Shown here: piece by piece, positions 1 to 7,792 of the stretch | How the letters are laid out: every line of letters starts with the position of its first letter | Numbering within the stretch: position 1 is the first letter of the stretch | Origin: Geobacillus kaustophilus | GTDB taxonomy: Bacteria; Bacillota; Bacilli; Bacillales; Anoxybacillaceae | Assembly (NCBI RefSeq): GCF_000948285.1 | Contig: NZ_JYBP01000003.1 | Coordinates: 3,348,001-3,412,000 of the forward strand | Reading direction: 5' to 3' | DNA: 64,000 bases | Position numbers and translations under genes: made by a program | Notes under the pieces: model-generated | What the model was told of the DNA's origin: nothing | The model's database searches: none | Seen by the model: only the letters and a program-made list of their open reading frames with translations

Positions 1-119
1 AAACTCTTTTTTCAGTTCAATCCGTTCACTTTCAGTATACCCCATTTGGCTGAGCAAGGCAGCTGCCACCGGATTGTCTCGGCGGATGTAATTCCGCCAA
101 TGTTGCTTGCGCAGCTTCG
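1..119 (-). pseudogene. Fragment of a possible Rpn/PD-(D/E)XK-type nuclease gene, cut by the window edge
   Basis: Read on the minus strand, the edge is open in one frame and encodes residues such as DNPVAAALLSQMGYTE followed by a charged helix. As I remember it, this pattern occurs in the middle of Rpn-like recombination-promoting nuclease/transposase proteins common in Geobacillus. The frame stays open upstream to a GTG near position 252, but that stretch does not look family-like. A second minus frame (about 80-194, reading EFLIYMYGTFVPYMTE) also looks protein-like, so a frameshift is possible. The rest of the gene lies outside the window. The assignment is from memory of the family and is tentative. 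Confidence 0.4.
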
Positions 120-270
120 GACAACCGCCTCTGTTTCTGTCATATACGGCACAAACGTCCCATACATATAAATCAGAAATTCCATTTAAACCGTTTGTCC
201 GACTGTCACCATTTTCTCGTTCCACCAATAGCCTATTACTGTCGAAATTCACAACGACTGAGGTGACGAT

Positions 271-714
271 ATGGGTCAGATCGCTCCCTCCATTGTAGCC
301 CACACAGAAGAGGAAGTAAAGTTGTTGGCTCGGCTCATGCGAGCTGAAGCGGAAGGAGACGGGCGGCTTGGGATGCTCATGGTCGGCAACGTCGGCGTCA
401 ACCGCGTCATCGCCGACTGCCTTGACTTCCGCGGCATCCGCTCCATCCGGCAAATGGTGTTTCAAAGCCCAGGCGGCTTTGAGGCGGTGCAAAAGGGCTA
501 TTTTTACCAACGGGCGCGCGAAGTGGATATAGGCCTAGCCCGCCAAGTGCTCCGCGGTTGGCGCTACCACCCAGCGACGAACGCCCTTTGGTTTTTTAAG
601 CCGCCTGAAGGCCAAGATTGTCCGCCGCAATGGTTCAACCAATGGAATGTCGGCCGTTACAAATCGCACTGCTTCTTTGCGCCGACCCCATCCGACTGCC
701 CGCGCGTTTATTAA
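271..714 (+). CDS. cwlJ: Spore cortex-lytic cell wall hydrolase CwlJ
   Basis: CwlJ is a cortex-lytic enzyme of the SleB/hydrolase_2 family. It sits in the spore coat and degrades cortex peptidoglycan during germination, especially in response to Ca-dipicolinate. The 147-residue protein is the usual CwlJ length and consists almost entirely of the catalytic domain. It has the family pattern ARLMRAEAEGDG near residue 20, with the catalytic-type Glu, then GMLMVGNVGVNR, and ends in the KSHCFF/CPRVY region. There is no signal peptide, as expected for CwlJ. GAGGTG precedes the ATG by a short gap. The gene is followed after 24 bases by gerQ, the order known in Bacillus, where GerQ is needed for CwlJ localisation. 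Confidence 0.95.
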   Translation: MGQIAPSIVAHTEEEVKLLARLMRAEAEGDGRLGMLMVGNVGVNRVIADCLDFRGIRSIRQMVFQSPGGFEAVQKGYFYQRAREVDIGLARQVLRGWRYHPATNALWFFKPPEGQDCPPQWFNQWNVGRYKSHCFFAPTPSDCPRVY

Positions 715-738
715 CTTTTCATACGAGGAGGTTTTTTT

Positions 739-1305
739 ATGTCCAACTATACAGAAAACAACTTTTATCCGCTTGATGAAGAACGGCAACAGCCGTATGC
801 AGCGTATCCGTACGGCTATCCGTATCCGCAACCGTATTATCCAGCGGCGTACCCGTATTATTACTATCCGCAAGCGGCTGCCGCTCCAACTGTGACGCCG
901 GCGGCAACTGCCGCCCCGACGTTCGGTTTGCAGGCGCCGACGTTTACCGCCCCGACACCGACGCCGACCACCGCCGCCGGGCCGGCTACCACCGGCCCAT
1001 CGATTCCAGGGATGCTGCCGATTGAAGAATCGTACATTGAAAACATTTTGCGGCTCAATAAAGGAAAAGTCGCCACTATCTATGCGACGTTTGAAAACAA
1101 CCGTGAGTGGAATGCCAAGGTGTTTCGCGGGGTCATTGAAGCGGCTGGGCGTGACCATGTCATTTTAAGCGACCCGCAAACGGGAACGCGCTATTTGATC
1201 CCGATGATTTACCTCGATTACGTCACATTTGAAGGAGAAATCGCCTACGAATATCCGTTTGCCGGTGCCTCCGCCACATCGCTGGCCTCCTATTCGCCGC
1301 GCTGA
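739..1305 (+). CDS. gerQ: Spore coat protein GerQ
   Basis: GerQ is a coat protein that is cross-linked by transglutaminase during spore maturation and is required for CwlJ to assemble in the coat. The 188-residue product has a low-complexity N-terminal part (about residues 1-95) rich in Tyr, Pro, Gln and Ala, with repeated YPYGYPYP-like runs. A conserved C-terminal domain (about 95-175) contains SYIENILRLNKGKVATIYATFE and DPQTGTRYLIPMIYLDYVTFEGE. AGGAGG lies just before the ATG. The gene immediately follows cwlJ and ends at a strong terminator, so the two genes form a short sporulation operon. Confidence 0.95.
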   Translation: MSNYTENNFYPLDEERQQPYAAYPYGYPYPQPYYPAAYPYYYYPQAAAAPTVTPAATAAPTFGLQAPTFTAPTPTPTTAAGPATTGPSIPGMLPIEESYIENILRLNKGKVATIYATFENNREWNAKVFRGVIEAAGRDHVILSDPQTGTRYLIPMIYLDYVTFEGEIAYEYPFAGASATSLASYSPR

Positions 1306-1336
1306 ATGCCAGCGCAAAACCGATGTTCGATGAGCA

Positions 1337-1365
1337 GGCTGCCTTAAGGGCAGCCCCTCTTTTTT
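1337..1365 (+). terminator. Rho-independent terminator after cwlJ-gerQ
   Basis: A GC-rich stem GGCTGCC / GGCAGCC with a short TTAAG loop is followed by CCTCTTTTTTC, 32 bases after the gerQ stop codon. Confidence 0.85.
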
Positions 1366-1502
1366 CATCCGATGTGACGGCCATCACAAGTTGCTGATGC
1401 CTAGTCGTATATAATGGCGGCAAACGAAACCAAAGAGGCGCCTCCTATAATTTGGACGACGCATAACATCCTGCTCGGGGTACACCTTGCCCTGCGCTTC
1501 GT

Positions 1503-1874
1503 TTACAGCCATTTGAACGCCGCATAGCCGATCATCACCCAGGCGACCAAAAAGGCGACGCCGCCAAACGGAGTAATGGCGCCAAGCGGCTTGATTTGCG
1601 TGACACTCAACACATACAAACTGCCGGAAAACAGCACAATGCCGGAAAACATCACCCAGCCCGCCGCACTAAGCAACCCGACATTCGGCGCCTTGCCGGC
1701 GAGAAGCCCAACGGCAAGCAATCCTAACGCATGGAACATCTGGTATTGCACCGCCGTTTTCCAAATCTCCAAATAGCGATCCGGAATTTTCCCCTCAAGC
1801 CCATGCGCCCCAAACGCTCCCAACGCCACAGCCAAAAACGCGTTGAGCGCACCGAGGATGATAAACGATTTCAT
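1503..1874 (-). CDS. ywdK: DUF423 membrane protein YwdK
   Basis: This is a small integral membrane protein of the DUF423 family (YwdK in B. subtilis, YgdD in E. coli), whose function is unknown. The 123-residue product has about four hydrophobic segments. It carries the hallmark [12 protein letters not shown] near the N terminus and [21 protein letters not shown] near the C terminus. I chose the ATG at 1874 because the product then begins [13 protein letters not shown] like the relatives; a GTG one codon upstream is possible. The ATG overlaps the stop codon of a six-residue leader ORF in a TGATG arrangement. The neighbourhood (ung, ywdI, gerQ) is the conserved ywd cluster. Confidence 0.9.
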   Translation of the reverse strand: MKSFIILGALNAFLAVALGAFGAHGLEGKIPDRYLEIWKTAVQYQMFHALGLLAVGLLAGKAPNVGLLSAAGWVMFSGIVLFSGSLYVLSVTQIKPLGAITPFGGVAFLVAWVMIGYAAFKWL

Positions 1875-1894
1875 CACTCATCCGCCTTTCTCAT
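1874..1894 (-). CDS. Six-codon leader ORF (MRKADE) overlapping ywdK
   Basis: GGAGG at 1903-1907 is placed 8 bases before an ATG at 1894, which opens a reading frame of only six codons. Its TGA overlaps the ywdK ATG as TGATG. The ribosome binding site therefore serves the mini-ORF better than ywdK itself, which suggests translational coupling. It could instead be an accident of start-codon choice. No amino-acid pattern typical of attenuation is present. Confidence 0.35.
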   Translation of the reverse strand: MRKADE

Positions 1895-1911
1895 CGAAGT
1901 TTCCTCCTCTC

Positions 1912-1940
1912 ATTATAAACGAGGGGCCCTCCGATCACAA
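1912..1940 (-). promoter_or_regulatory. SigA-type promoter of ywdK
   Basis: On the minus strand, TTGTGA (1940-1935) and TATAAT (1917-1912) are separated by 17 bases, just upstream of the leader ORF and ywdK. The spacer contains a GAGGGCCCCTC palindrome that may be an operator or chance. Confidence 0.7.
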
Positions 1941-1989
1941 ATCGATAGCGGCAAGGGAGTCAGTCAAGGATTTGTGAACAATGTTTCTT

Positions 1990-2129
1990 TCACATTTTGT
2001 TTTTGACCTCTTTTAATAACTCGATGATGACATCATTCTGATTCTTTTATCGTTCTTATTGTTCTTTCGATCGTATTAGTCGAAAAGAAAACGATGATGA
2101 GTAATGCGATCCCAACAATCCAATTCCAT
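1990..2129 (-). pseudogene. Broken gene for a single-pass small membrane protein (about 46 residues)
   Basis: A GGGGGG ribosome binding site precedes an ATG at 2129. One base out of frame, a convincing small membrane protein follows: NWIVGIALLIIVFFSTNT (transmembrane segment), then the amphipathic stretch IERTIRTIKES. After a second single-base shift near 2040, the reading continues QNDVIIELLKEVKNKM and stops at 1990-1992. The combined product would be a one-helix membrane anchor with a charged coiled tail, a common small Bacillaceae layout. As written, two frameshifts (one extra base after the ATG, one near 2040) destroy it. I do not recognise a named family. It is either a true pseudogene or two sequencing errors. 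Confidence 0.5.
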
Positions 2130-2356
2130 TAAATCCCCCCGGTCATTTTAACATGGAAAAATTCGCGAGAACGGGTTAAAAAGCGTGCCCCCCTGTTGTC
2201 ACCACCAATTTGACAGAACAAGCAAGTTGGAGCGCTACTGACCGAACCCGCAAGCCGGAGAACCGCTTCTCGTTCTCCAGCGCCAAACAGAACAAGCCGG
2301 TTAAGCTGGAAAACCTATGGAGGAAAACCGCTCTACAGATTTTCTTTGTCTCGCCT

Positions 2357-2656
2357 TCAAAAATCCAACAACGACTCCCCGTTCGCCTCATCGTCAATAT
2401 CGGGAGAGCGCCCGCCAACGGACACCCCCCCAACTGAAAGCCCGCTCCCAGCTGAAATCGGCCCGCCAACGACAAGCGGACCTGTAGGGACAGACGGAGT
2501 AGACGGTTGCGGCTGGCCAGCTGTTTCGAGCATTAAGTCGCATAAGGCACGGATAGCGGCGACGTGTTCACGCATCCGCTGCGGATCATTGACCGCCTTG
2601 GCTTTGCGCAATTCGTCTTCGATTTTGGCAACGACAGCAGCAAATGAAATAGCCAT
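2357..2656 (-). CDS. ywdI: DUF5327/YwdI-family protein
   Basis: This is a small soluble protein of unknown function located directly downstream of ung, as ywdI is in B. subtilis. The 99-residue product has an N-terminal helical part of about 55 residues (AISFAAVVAKIEDELRKA, then MREHVAAIRALCDLMLE). A Pro/Gly/Ser/Val-rich low-complexity region follows, and the C terminus is acidic, ending DDEANGESLLDF. The ATG at 2656 is preceded by AAGGGGGAAG, so I prefer it to the upstream ATG at 2677, which would overlap the ung stop. Function cannot be inferred from the sequence. Confidence 0.8.
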   Translation of the reverse strand: MAISFAAVVAKIEDELRKAKAVNDPQRMREHVAAIRALCDLMLETAGQPQPSTPSVPTGPLVVGGPISAGSGLSVGGVSVGGRSPDIDDEANGESLLDF

Positions 2657-2673
2657 GATTTCTTCCCCCTTGC

Positions 2674-3363
2674 TCATTCGGTGCGGACGTCGATGTTTTC
2701 AATTTGCCAGTCGATCGGTTCGCGTCCGTGCTCAGCTAAAAACGCATTCGTCCGCGAAAACGGTCGATGGCCGAAAAAGCCGCGCGCGGCGGAAAACGGG
2801 CTCGGGTGCGGCGCTTCGATAATGAGATGGCGCGGGTTTGTAATCCGTTCTTTTTTCTCCTGAGCGTTCCGGCCCCAAAGCAAAAAGACGACTGGATCGT
2901 CTTTTTCATTGACGAGTTCAATGACGCGGTCGGTGAAATGTTCCCACCCTTTGCCGCGGTGGGAGTTTGCCTGGCCGCGCCGGACCGTAAGCACCGTGTT
3001 TAACAATAGCACCCCTTGCTTCGCCCATTTCACGAGGTAGCCGTTATCCGGTATGTAGCAGCCAAGGTCGTCATGCAGCTCTTTGAAAATGTTCGCCAAA
3101 GACGGCGGCACCGGCACGCCCGGCTTGACGGAGAAACTAAGCCCGTGCGCCTGCCCCGGGCCGTGGTACGGGTCTTGCCCAAGCAGCACGACTTTGACGT
3201 TCGCATACGGCGTATAATGAAGGGCGTTGAAAATATCGTGCATATCGGGATAGATCGTCCGCGTTCGGTACTCTACTTTTAAAAATTCGCGCAGCTTCAA
3301 GTAGTACGGTTTTTGAAACTCCTCTTCAAGCAGCGGAGCCCAGTCGTTTTTGAGAATCGGCAT
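2674..3363 (-). CDS. ung: Uracil-DNA glycosylase
   Basis: Ung removes uracil from DNA produced by cytosine deamination or dUTP incorporation, the first step of base excision repair, which matters for a thermophile. The 229-residue protein is a family 1 UDG. It shows the water-activating motif [18 protein letters not shown] around residue 60, the uracil-binding [19 protein letters not shown], and the DNA-intercalation loop [11 protein letters not shown] near residue 185. The ATG at 3363 is preceded by AAGGAG at 9 bases; a TTG three codons upstream abuts the Shine-Dalgarno sequence and is unlikely. ywdI follows closely on the same strand. Confidence 0.97.
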   Translation of the reverse strand: MPILKNDWAPLLEEEFQKPYYLKLREFLKVEYRTRTIYPDMHDIFNALHYTPYANVKVVLLGQDPYHGPGQAHGLSFSVKPGVPVPPSLANIFKELHDDLGCYIPDNGYLVKWAKQGVLLLNTVLTVRRGQANSHRGKGWEHFTDRVIELVNEKDDPVVFLLWGRNAQEKKERITNPRHLIIEAPHPSPFSAARGFFGHRPFSRTNAFLAEHGREPIDWQIENIDVRTE

Positions 3364-3538
3364 TGTAAGCAACTCCTTTTGCCGTCGGCTTTTTTCCTTT
3401 TATCATTGTAACCAAAAAGCCCCCAGCGTCAAAGCGAAGTGAAAGTTAAGACCGTGGCAACAGTAGCGGAACCTGCTTCGCCAAAGGAACATGTGCAAAT
3501 CCCCTGCCTCAGCCATAGACAAAAAACTGAAGGGAAGA

Positions 3539-3934
3539 TCAAAATATACCAAGTCCAGCCCACGAAATCAACCAGCGGAGCAGCCAGACGCCAAGCCAGA
3601 CGTACAAAAGGATGATCAGCGCCCCAGCCACCCAGCTTGTCGGCTTGCCGCGCTTGGCGAGCTCTTCCGCCCGCGCCCGGTGTTCGGCGACGATGTCGTT
3701 GGGGAGCCATTTCAGCGCCAAGTAAATACCGAGTGGCACAAGCAACAAATCATCGATATACCCAAGAACCGGAACGAAATCGGGAATCAAATCGATCGGG
3801 CTGAACGTATATGCCACAACAACCAGCATAAAAAGCCGCAGCCAGATGAAAACACGCCGATCGCGGATCGCGGAATACAAGACGAATATGTCCCGTTTCA
3901 ACGCCCTTGCCCATTCTTTCCACTTTGTGAACAT
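3539..3934 (-). CDS. DUF1232 (YkvA-type) membrane protein
   Basis: This is a small membrane protein with the DUF1232 signature FSPIDLIPDFVPVLGYIDDLLLVP at about residues 43-66, a motif shared by bacterial YkvA proteins and some plant and animal membrane proteins. The 131 residues contain a hydrophobic segment before the motif (IWLRLFMLVVVAYTF), the amphipathic motif itself, and a C-terminal hydrophobic hairpin (ALIILLYVWLGVWLLRWLISWAG). The biochemical role of the family is unknown. It is transcribed divergently from rsbV-rsbW-sigB with 128 bases between the start codons, so its promoter shares that space with the putative SigB promoter. Confidence 0.85.
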   Translation of the reverse strand: MFTKWKEWARALKRDIFVLYSAIRDRRVFIWLRLFMLVVVAYTFSPIDLIPDFVPVLGYIDDLLLVPLGIYLALKWLPNDIVAEHRARAEELAKRGKPTSWVAGALIILLYVWLGVWLLRWLISWAGLGIF

Positions 3935-3955
3935 CGCGTTTCCCTGCCCTTTCCT

Positions 3956-3982
3956 GTTTCATATAGTATAAAATATGGGTAT
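3956..3982 (+). promoter_or_regulatory. Putative SigB-dependent promoter of rsbV-rsbW-sigB
   Basis: GTTTCA (3956-3961) and GGGTAT (3977-3982) are separated by 15 bases. The Bacillus SigB consensus is GTTTAA, 12-15 bases, GGGTAT, so five of six bases match in the -35 and all six in the -10. It lies 80 bases upstream of rsbV, where an autoregulatory SigB promoter is known in B. subtilis. Confidence 0.7.
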
Positions 3983-4062
3983 AGTAGTGTAAACATTGCA
4001 AGGTGGACAACCTTCCCGCGCCATCATCAAGCCAAATTATCGATCATTTGAGGTGAACGACC

Positions 4063-4413
4063 ATGGACAGGAAACGATTTTACGTTGTACATGAAGAACA
4101 GCCAGACCGGCATGTTGTATACATAAAAGGCGAGCTTGATTTGGCGGCGGCCGAACAGTTTCAACGCGCCGTCGAGCCGCTCGCTGGCGATGCGTCGAAG
4201 CCGCTCGTCATCCGCCTTGCAGAATTGACGTATATCGACAGCACCGGCATCGGAATGTTTGTCGCGCTATTAAAAATGCGAAAAAAGCAAGGGGCGCCAT
4301 TTATGATTGAGAACGTGCCGCCGAAAGTCCAACGCTTGTTTGATTTAACCGGCGTATCTTATTTGTTTTCGGCCATGAATGACACGACAGAAAGGATCGA
4401 GGGACAATCATGA
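4063..4413 (+). CDS. rsbV: Anti-sigma-B factor antagonist RsbV
   Basis: RsbV is a STAS-domain anti-anti-sigma factor. Unphosphorylated RsbV binds RsbW and frees SigB; RsbW kinase inactivates it by phosphorylating a conserved serine. The 116-residue protein has the STAS core, with GELDLAAAEQF and the phosphorylation motif LTYIDSTGIGMF, whose Ser is residue 60. The stop codon overlaps the rsbW start by four bases, giving tight coupling. This is the first gene of a three-gene operon behind a SigB-type promoter. Confidence 0.95.
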   Translation: MDRKRFYVVHEEQPDRHVVYIKGELDLAAAEQFQRAVEPLAGDASKPLVIRLAELTYIDSTGIGMFVALLKMRKKQGAPFMIENVPPKVQRLFDLTGVSYLFSAMNDTTERIEGQS

Positions 4414-4898
4414 AAGAGCATGAAACCGTCGTACAGCTGTCGATTCCAGCTGATGCGCAGTTTATCGATGTCGCGCGTTTGACGCTATACGGGCTGGCCG
4501 CCAAGATGGGGTTTTCCTATGAAGAGATTGAAGATATGAAAGTGGCCGTCTCAGAAGCGTGCAACAACGCTGTTTTGCATGCGTACAACGGAAGAGGTGG
4601 CGTCATTCATCTCTGTTTCGAGATGCGCGCTGATGCGCTTTCGATCACCGTCAAGGACGAAGGCAAAGGGTTTGATTACAAACGAGTGTCCAAGCAAACG
4701 GCGCCGCTGTCCGCGAAGCCGCTTGAAGACGTCAAAGCGGGAGGCCTCGGCCTGTTTTTGATGGAAGCGCTCATGGACGATGTCAGTGTCACGACAAAGG
4801 GCGGAACGGAAGTCCGCCTGACGAAATTCCGCCATCGCGGCGAAGGAGAGCATGCCCATGACTGTATATCCCCCTCCTCTGTCCAAGAGCAAGCTTGA
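4410..4898 (+). CDS. rsbW: Anti-sigma-B factor / serine kinase RsbW
   Basis: RsbW binds and sequesters SigB and phosphorylates RsbV using ATP. The 162-residue protein is a GHKL-fold kinase. It has the N-box EACNNAVLHAY near residue 50, G1 box DEGKGFD near 87, and G2 box AGGLGLFLMEAL near 112. It overlaps rsbV by 4 bases and extends 41 bases into sigB, as in Bacillus. The partner-switch module here is the minimum set; no rsbR, rsbS, rsbT, rsbU or rsbX is found in the window. Confidence 0.96.
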   Translation: MKEHETVVQLSIPADAQFIDVARLTLYGLAAKMGFSYEEIEDMKVAVSEACNNAVLHAYNGRGGVIHLCFEMRADALSITVKDEGKGFDYKRVSKQTAPLSAKPLEDVKAGGLGLFLMEALMDDVSVTTKGGTEVRLTKFRHRGEGEHAHDCISPSSVQEQA

Positions 4899-5628
4899 CG
4901 CCCTCATTTCCGCCTATCAACAAACAAAAACGGAAGAAGCGGCGACCGCCTTGCTCGTGCGCTTCGAGCCGCTCATTGCGGCCGCGGCGCGGAAAATGGC
5001 GCGCAGCCGCCCTGACTTTTACGAAGACTTGTTTCAAATCGGACGGCTGTCGTTTTTGCGCCTTCTTGACCATTACGATCCCAAGCAAGGAACAAGCTTT
5101 GAGTCATATGCGATGAAAAGCTTGATCGGCTACATGAAAAACTATTTGCGCGACAAAGCATGGTACATCCAAGTGCCGCGCAAGGTGAAGGAAAAAGGAA
5201 GCAAAGTGCAGCAAGCGATCGATGAATTGACCGTCAAGCTCGAGCGGTCGCCAACGATCGATGAAATCGCCGGCCACTTAGGCTTATCGGTCGAAGAAAC
5301 GATCGAAATTTTGGCCGGACGCGACCATTACCAAGCCGTTTCGCTCGACGCCCCGATGCAAGACGGGGAAAAAGATGCGACGACGATCGGCGAGTTCGTC
5401 GCTGATGAAGCGAACGAAATCGAGTCATTGATTGAGCGAATGGACTTGGAGCAGGCGATCGGCAAATTGAGCGAGCAAGAGCGAATCGTCATCGACGCCG
5501 TCTTCCGGCGCGGGGAAACGCAGCGCGCGCTCGCTGAGCGGCTCGGCGTCTCGCAAATGACGATCAGCCGCATTCAAAAGCGGGCGATCACGAAATTAAA
5601 ACGGCAGCTCGCCGCCTATTCGTCATAG
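4858..5628 (+). CDS. sigB: RNA polymerase sigma factor SigB (general stress)
   Basis: SigB is a group 3 sigma-70 family factor directing the general stress regulon. The 256-residue product has region 2 (RKMARSRPDFYEDLFQIGRLSFLR, then the -10 recognition segment FESYAMKSLIGYMKNYLRDK), region 3 (VPRKVKEKGSKVQQAIDEL) and region 4 with a helix-turn-helix (ALAERLGVSQMTISRIQKRA). The ATG at 4858 lies 8-9 bases after AAGGAG; an ATG two codons earlier is too close to that site. It overlaps the end of rsbW. In B. subtilis rsbX follows, but here the next gene is a convergent membrane phosphatase. Confidence 0.95.
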   Translation: MTVYPPPLSKSKLDALISAYQQTKTEEAATALLVRFEPLIAAAARKMARSRPDFYEDLFQIGRLSFLRLLDHYDPKQGTSFESYAMKSLIGYMKNYLRDKAWYIQVPRKVKEKGSKVQQAIDELTVKLERSPTIDEIAGHLGLSVEETIEILAGRDHYQAVSLDAPMQDGEKDATTIGEFVADEANEIESLIERMDLEQAIGKLSEQERIVIDAVFRRGETQRALAERLGVSQMTISRIQKRAITKLKRQLAAYSS

Positions 5629-5680
5629 CGGTCAAACCTCGAGCCGCCGGACGCATCAAGCGTCGGCCGTGTCGCTCATG

Positions 5681-7591
5681 TCAGCGGCGGCGCAGCAGCA
5701 ACAACGTCTGATCATCTTTTGGCTCGTATCGATGATACGCTTGAATATGCTCATACAGCTCGCGGACGATTTCCGGCGCCGGCTGGTCGAGGCTGACGCG
5801 GGCGACCATGGAGGCAAGAACGGAAAAGTCATCATCCGCCTCTTCACCGCGTTTTTCCGTCACCCCGTCGGTGTACAGCAGCACAAAATCACCCGGCTCG
5901 AGCACGACCGATTTCGTCTCAAACGAAAATTGCGGAAACAAGCCGAGCGCGCATCCCTTGGCGGCGAGCGGCACGCATTGCTTCGTTTTCGCGCGGTACC
6001 AAAGCGCCGGTTCGTGTCCAGCGCACGCGTACGAGAACGTATGCGTTTTTTCGTTGTAATTGCCGACAAACATCGTGACAAACATCGATGGTTCGGTGTA
6101 GTCATAAGCGAACCGGTTCAACAAGTCAAGATACACGTGCGGCTGCGTTCCATAATGGACGGTTCGGTCCAAAATAAATTTCATCAGCGTCATGAGCATC
6201 GCGGCTGGAATGCCTTTTCCCGATACATCGGCAATGCCGACGGACACCGATGTTTGGTGGACAGCAAAGTGGTAAAAATCACCGCTTAACACCCGGGCGG
6301 GGACGCTGAGGACGCCGATGTCGATGTACGAAGGCAAGTTCATTTTCGAAGATGTCTGCAAAAGCGATCGCTGCATATTCGCGGCAAGCGACAGTTCAAA
6401 GTCGAGTTGTTCGCGCTCGCGTTCAAGCCGCTCTTTCTCTTTTTTCTCCGTCATGTCGCGCAAAACAGCAACAAGCCCCGCCAGCGCACCGTTTTCCAAC
6501 ACCGGCGCCAGCGTGTACCCGACCGGCAGACAGACGCCGTCGCGGCGGCGAAACGGCTCCTCCTCGACGCGAATGACCTCGCCGCTTTTGAGCCGTTTGA
6601 CGACGCGGCGCAGCTGCTTCCAGTCCCATTTGTCGCCGCTTGGCCCCGCTAGCGAGACAAAGGAGAACAGCGGCTTTCCTTTCGCCTCTTCCAACGTGGC
6701 GCCGATCAATCGGCTCGCCTCTGGATTCATCCAAACGATCTGCCCGTCGCGATTCACCATCAGCAACCCTTCTCCAAGGGCGTTCGCCATCATCTCAAGC
6801 TGTTGTTCGCGGTGCTTCAGCTCCAGGTACGGCTTTTCCACCGTTTCCACATACATGGCGCGCACGACATACAAAAATCCGGCCATTTCATAAAGCTGCC
6901 CCCATAGCCCGTACCCGCTTCCACGCATGAGCAACCATTGGCCGAGGGCAAATAATAGAAGCGCCATAGACCAGTATAGGGAAGCGGGAGTCCTACCTTG
7001 CCGAAAACGCCGCCATGCGAACACGGCCGCCGCTGCATCAAGCAAACCGACCGCTCCTTCCCCTGCGCGCCACCAAAACGGCCAGCGGCTCGTCCCAAGG
7101 GCCGGCCAAAACGGGGACGTGATGTGGATGAACAAACTAACAACCGCCGTATACAAAAACGCGGCCAAAAACGCCTGCCACCGTTGCCCGCTTTGCCGTT
7201 CCATCACCTCATCGGGCCGCAAAAAGAGAAAGAGCAGCCCCCAGGCAAGCGTAAAGCGGGCAGCGAGCGAAAACAGCGCCGCCGAGGCATCGGCTTCTGT
7301 GAAGGATAGGACAAAATGAACAGAAAAGAGCGTCCCCGCAGAAAAAAACAACGCCCCCATCATGAGCCGCTCTGTTGACAGCGTATGCGGAAATACGGCC
7401 CATCCTTGCAAGGCGACAAGCCAACAGACGACAACAGCGGCAAGCCCTAAAGAAAGATGAACAGAATAATAGAATTCGGGCAAAAGCAGAAGCCGCCGGC
7501 CAGCGAACAGAAGCAGGCCGAACAGCCCGGCCGCCAGCGCTGCCGCTATACTGTGTCCACGCGTCGGACGATATCGTTGATCTTTGTTCAC
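5681..7591 (-). CDS. Membrane-anchored PAS/PP2C (SpoIIE-type) phosphatase, likely RsbP/RsbU-like activator of SigB
   Basis: The product has three parts. The N-terminal region (about residues 1-240) has seven to eight transmembrane segments resembling a MASE3-type membrane sensor. A PAS domain follows (about 260-380, with MMANALGEGLLMVNRDGQIVWMN). A SpoIIE/PP2C phosphatase domain (about 400-636) has the metal-binding GDFYH, GIADVSGKGIPAAMLMT, CAGHEPAL and LLYTDGVTEKR motifs. Such enzymes dephosphorylate RsbV-type proteins. It lies tail-to-tail with rsbV-rsbW-sigB, 52 bases from the sigB stop, so RsbV-P is the obvious candidate substrate; that is inference. I chose the GTG at 7591, which follows GGAGG; a GTG at 7615 is also open. 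It replaces the rsbRST/rsbU input and rsbX expected near sigB. Confidence 0.85.
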   Translation of the reverse strand: MNKDQRYRPTRGHSIAAALAAGLFGLLLFAGRRLLLLPEFYYSVHLSLGLAAVVVCWLVALQGWAVFPHTLSTERLMMGALFFSAGTLFSVHFVLSFTEADASAALFSLAARFTLAWGLLFLFLRPDEVMERQSGQRWQAFLAAFLYTAVVSLFIHITSPFWPALGTSRWPFWWRAGEGAVGLLDAAAAVFAWRRFRQGRTPASLYWSMALLLFALGQWLLMRGSGYGLWGQLYEMAGFLYVVRAMYVETVEKPYLELKHREQQLEMMANALGEGLLMVNRDGQIVWMNPEASRLIGATLEEAKGKPLFSFVSLAGPSGDKWDWKQLRRVVKRLKSGEVIRVEEEPFRRRDGVCLPVGYTLAPVLENGALAGLVAVLRDMTEKKEKERLEREREQLDFELSLAANMQRSLLQTSSKMNLPSYIDIGVLSVPARVLSGDFYHFAVHQTSVSVGIADVSGKGIPAAMLMTLMKFILDRTVHYGTQPHVYLDLLNRFAYDYTEPSMFVTMFVGNYNEKTHTFSYACAGHEPALWYRAKTKQCVPLAAKGCALGLFPQFSFETKSVVLEPGDFVLLYTDGVTEKRGEEADDDFSVLASMVARVSLDQPAPEIVRELYEHIQAYHRYEPKDDQTLLLLRRR

Positions 7592-7702
7592 AAATGGTGA
7601 ACCTCCACTCCTCACTGCTATATGGTTTATTATACCACACGTTGGACGCCAAGCGTATACGAACGTCGACGGCAGCGCTTTCCGCTTTCATCGCCGGAAC
7701 AA

Positions 7703-7735
7703 CAAAAAGGACGCTCTCTAGACAGAGAACGTCCC
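7703..7735 (-). terminator. Terminator downstream of azoR
   Basis: On the minus strand a ten-pair stem with one mismatch (GGACGTTCTC / GAGAGCGTCC) is followed by TTTTTGTTGTT, 58 bases past the azoR stop. Confidence 0.8.
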
Positions 7736-7792
7736 TAACCGCGGTTATTTCCCATGCAATTTTGAACTCGGCAACCTGCTCAAAGCGCCCTA

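Noticed and set aside
2176-2475. 99-codon minus-strand ORF next to ywdI
   Set aside because: Out-of-frame reading across the 3' end of ywdI and its flank, with no start signal.
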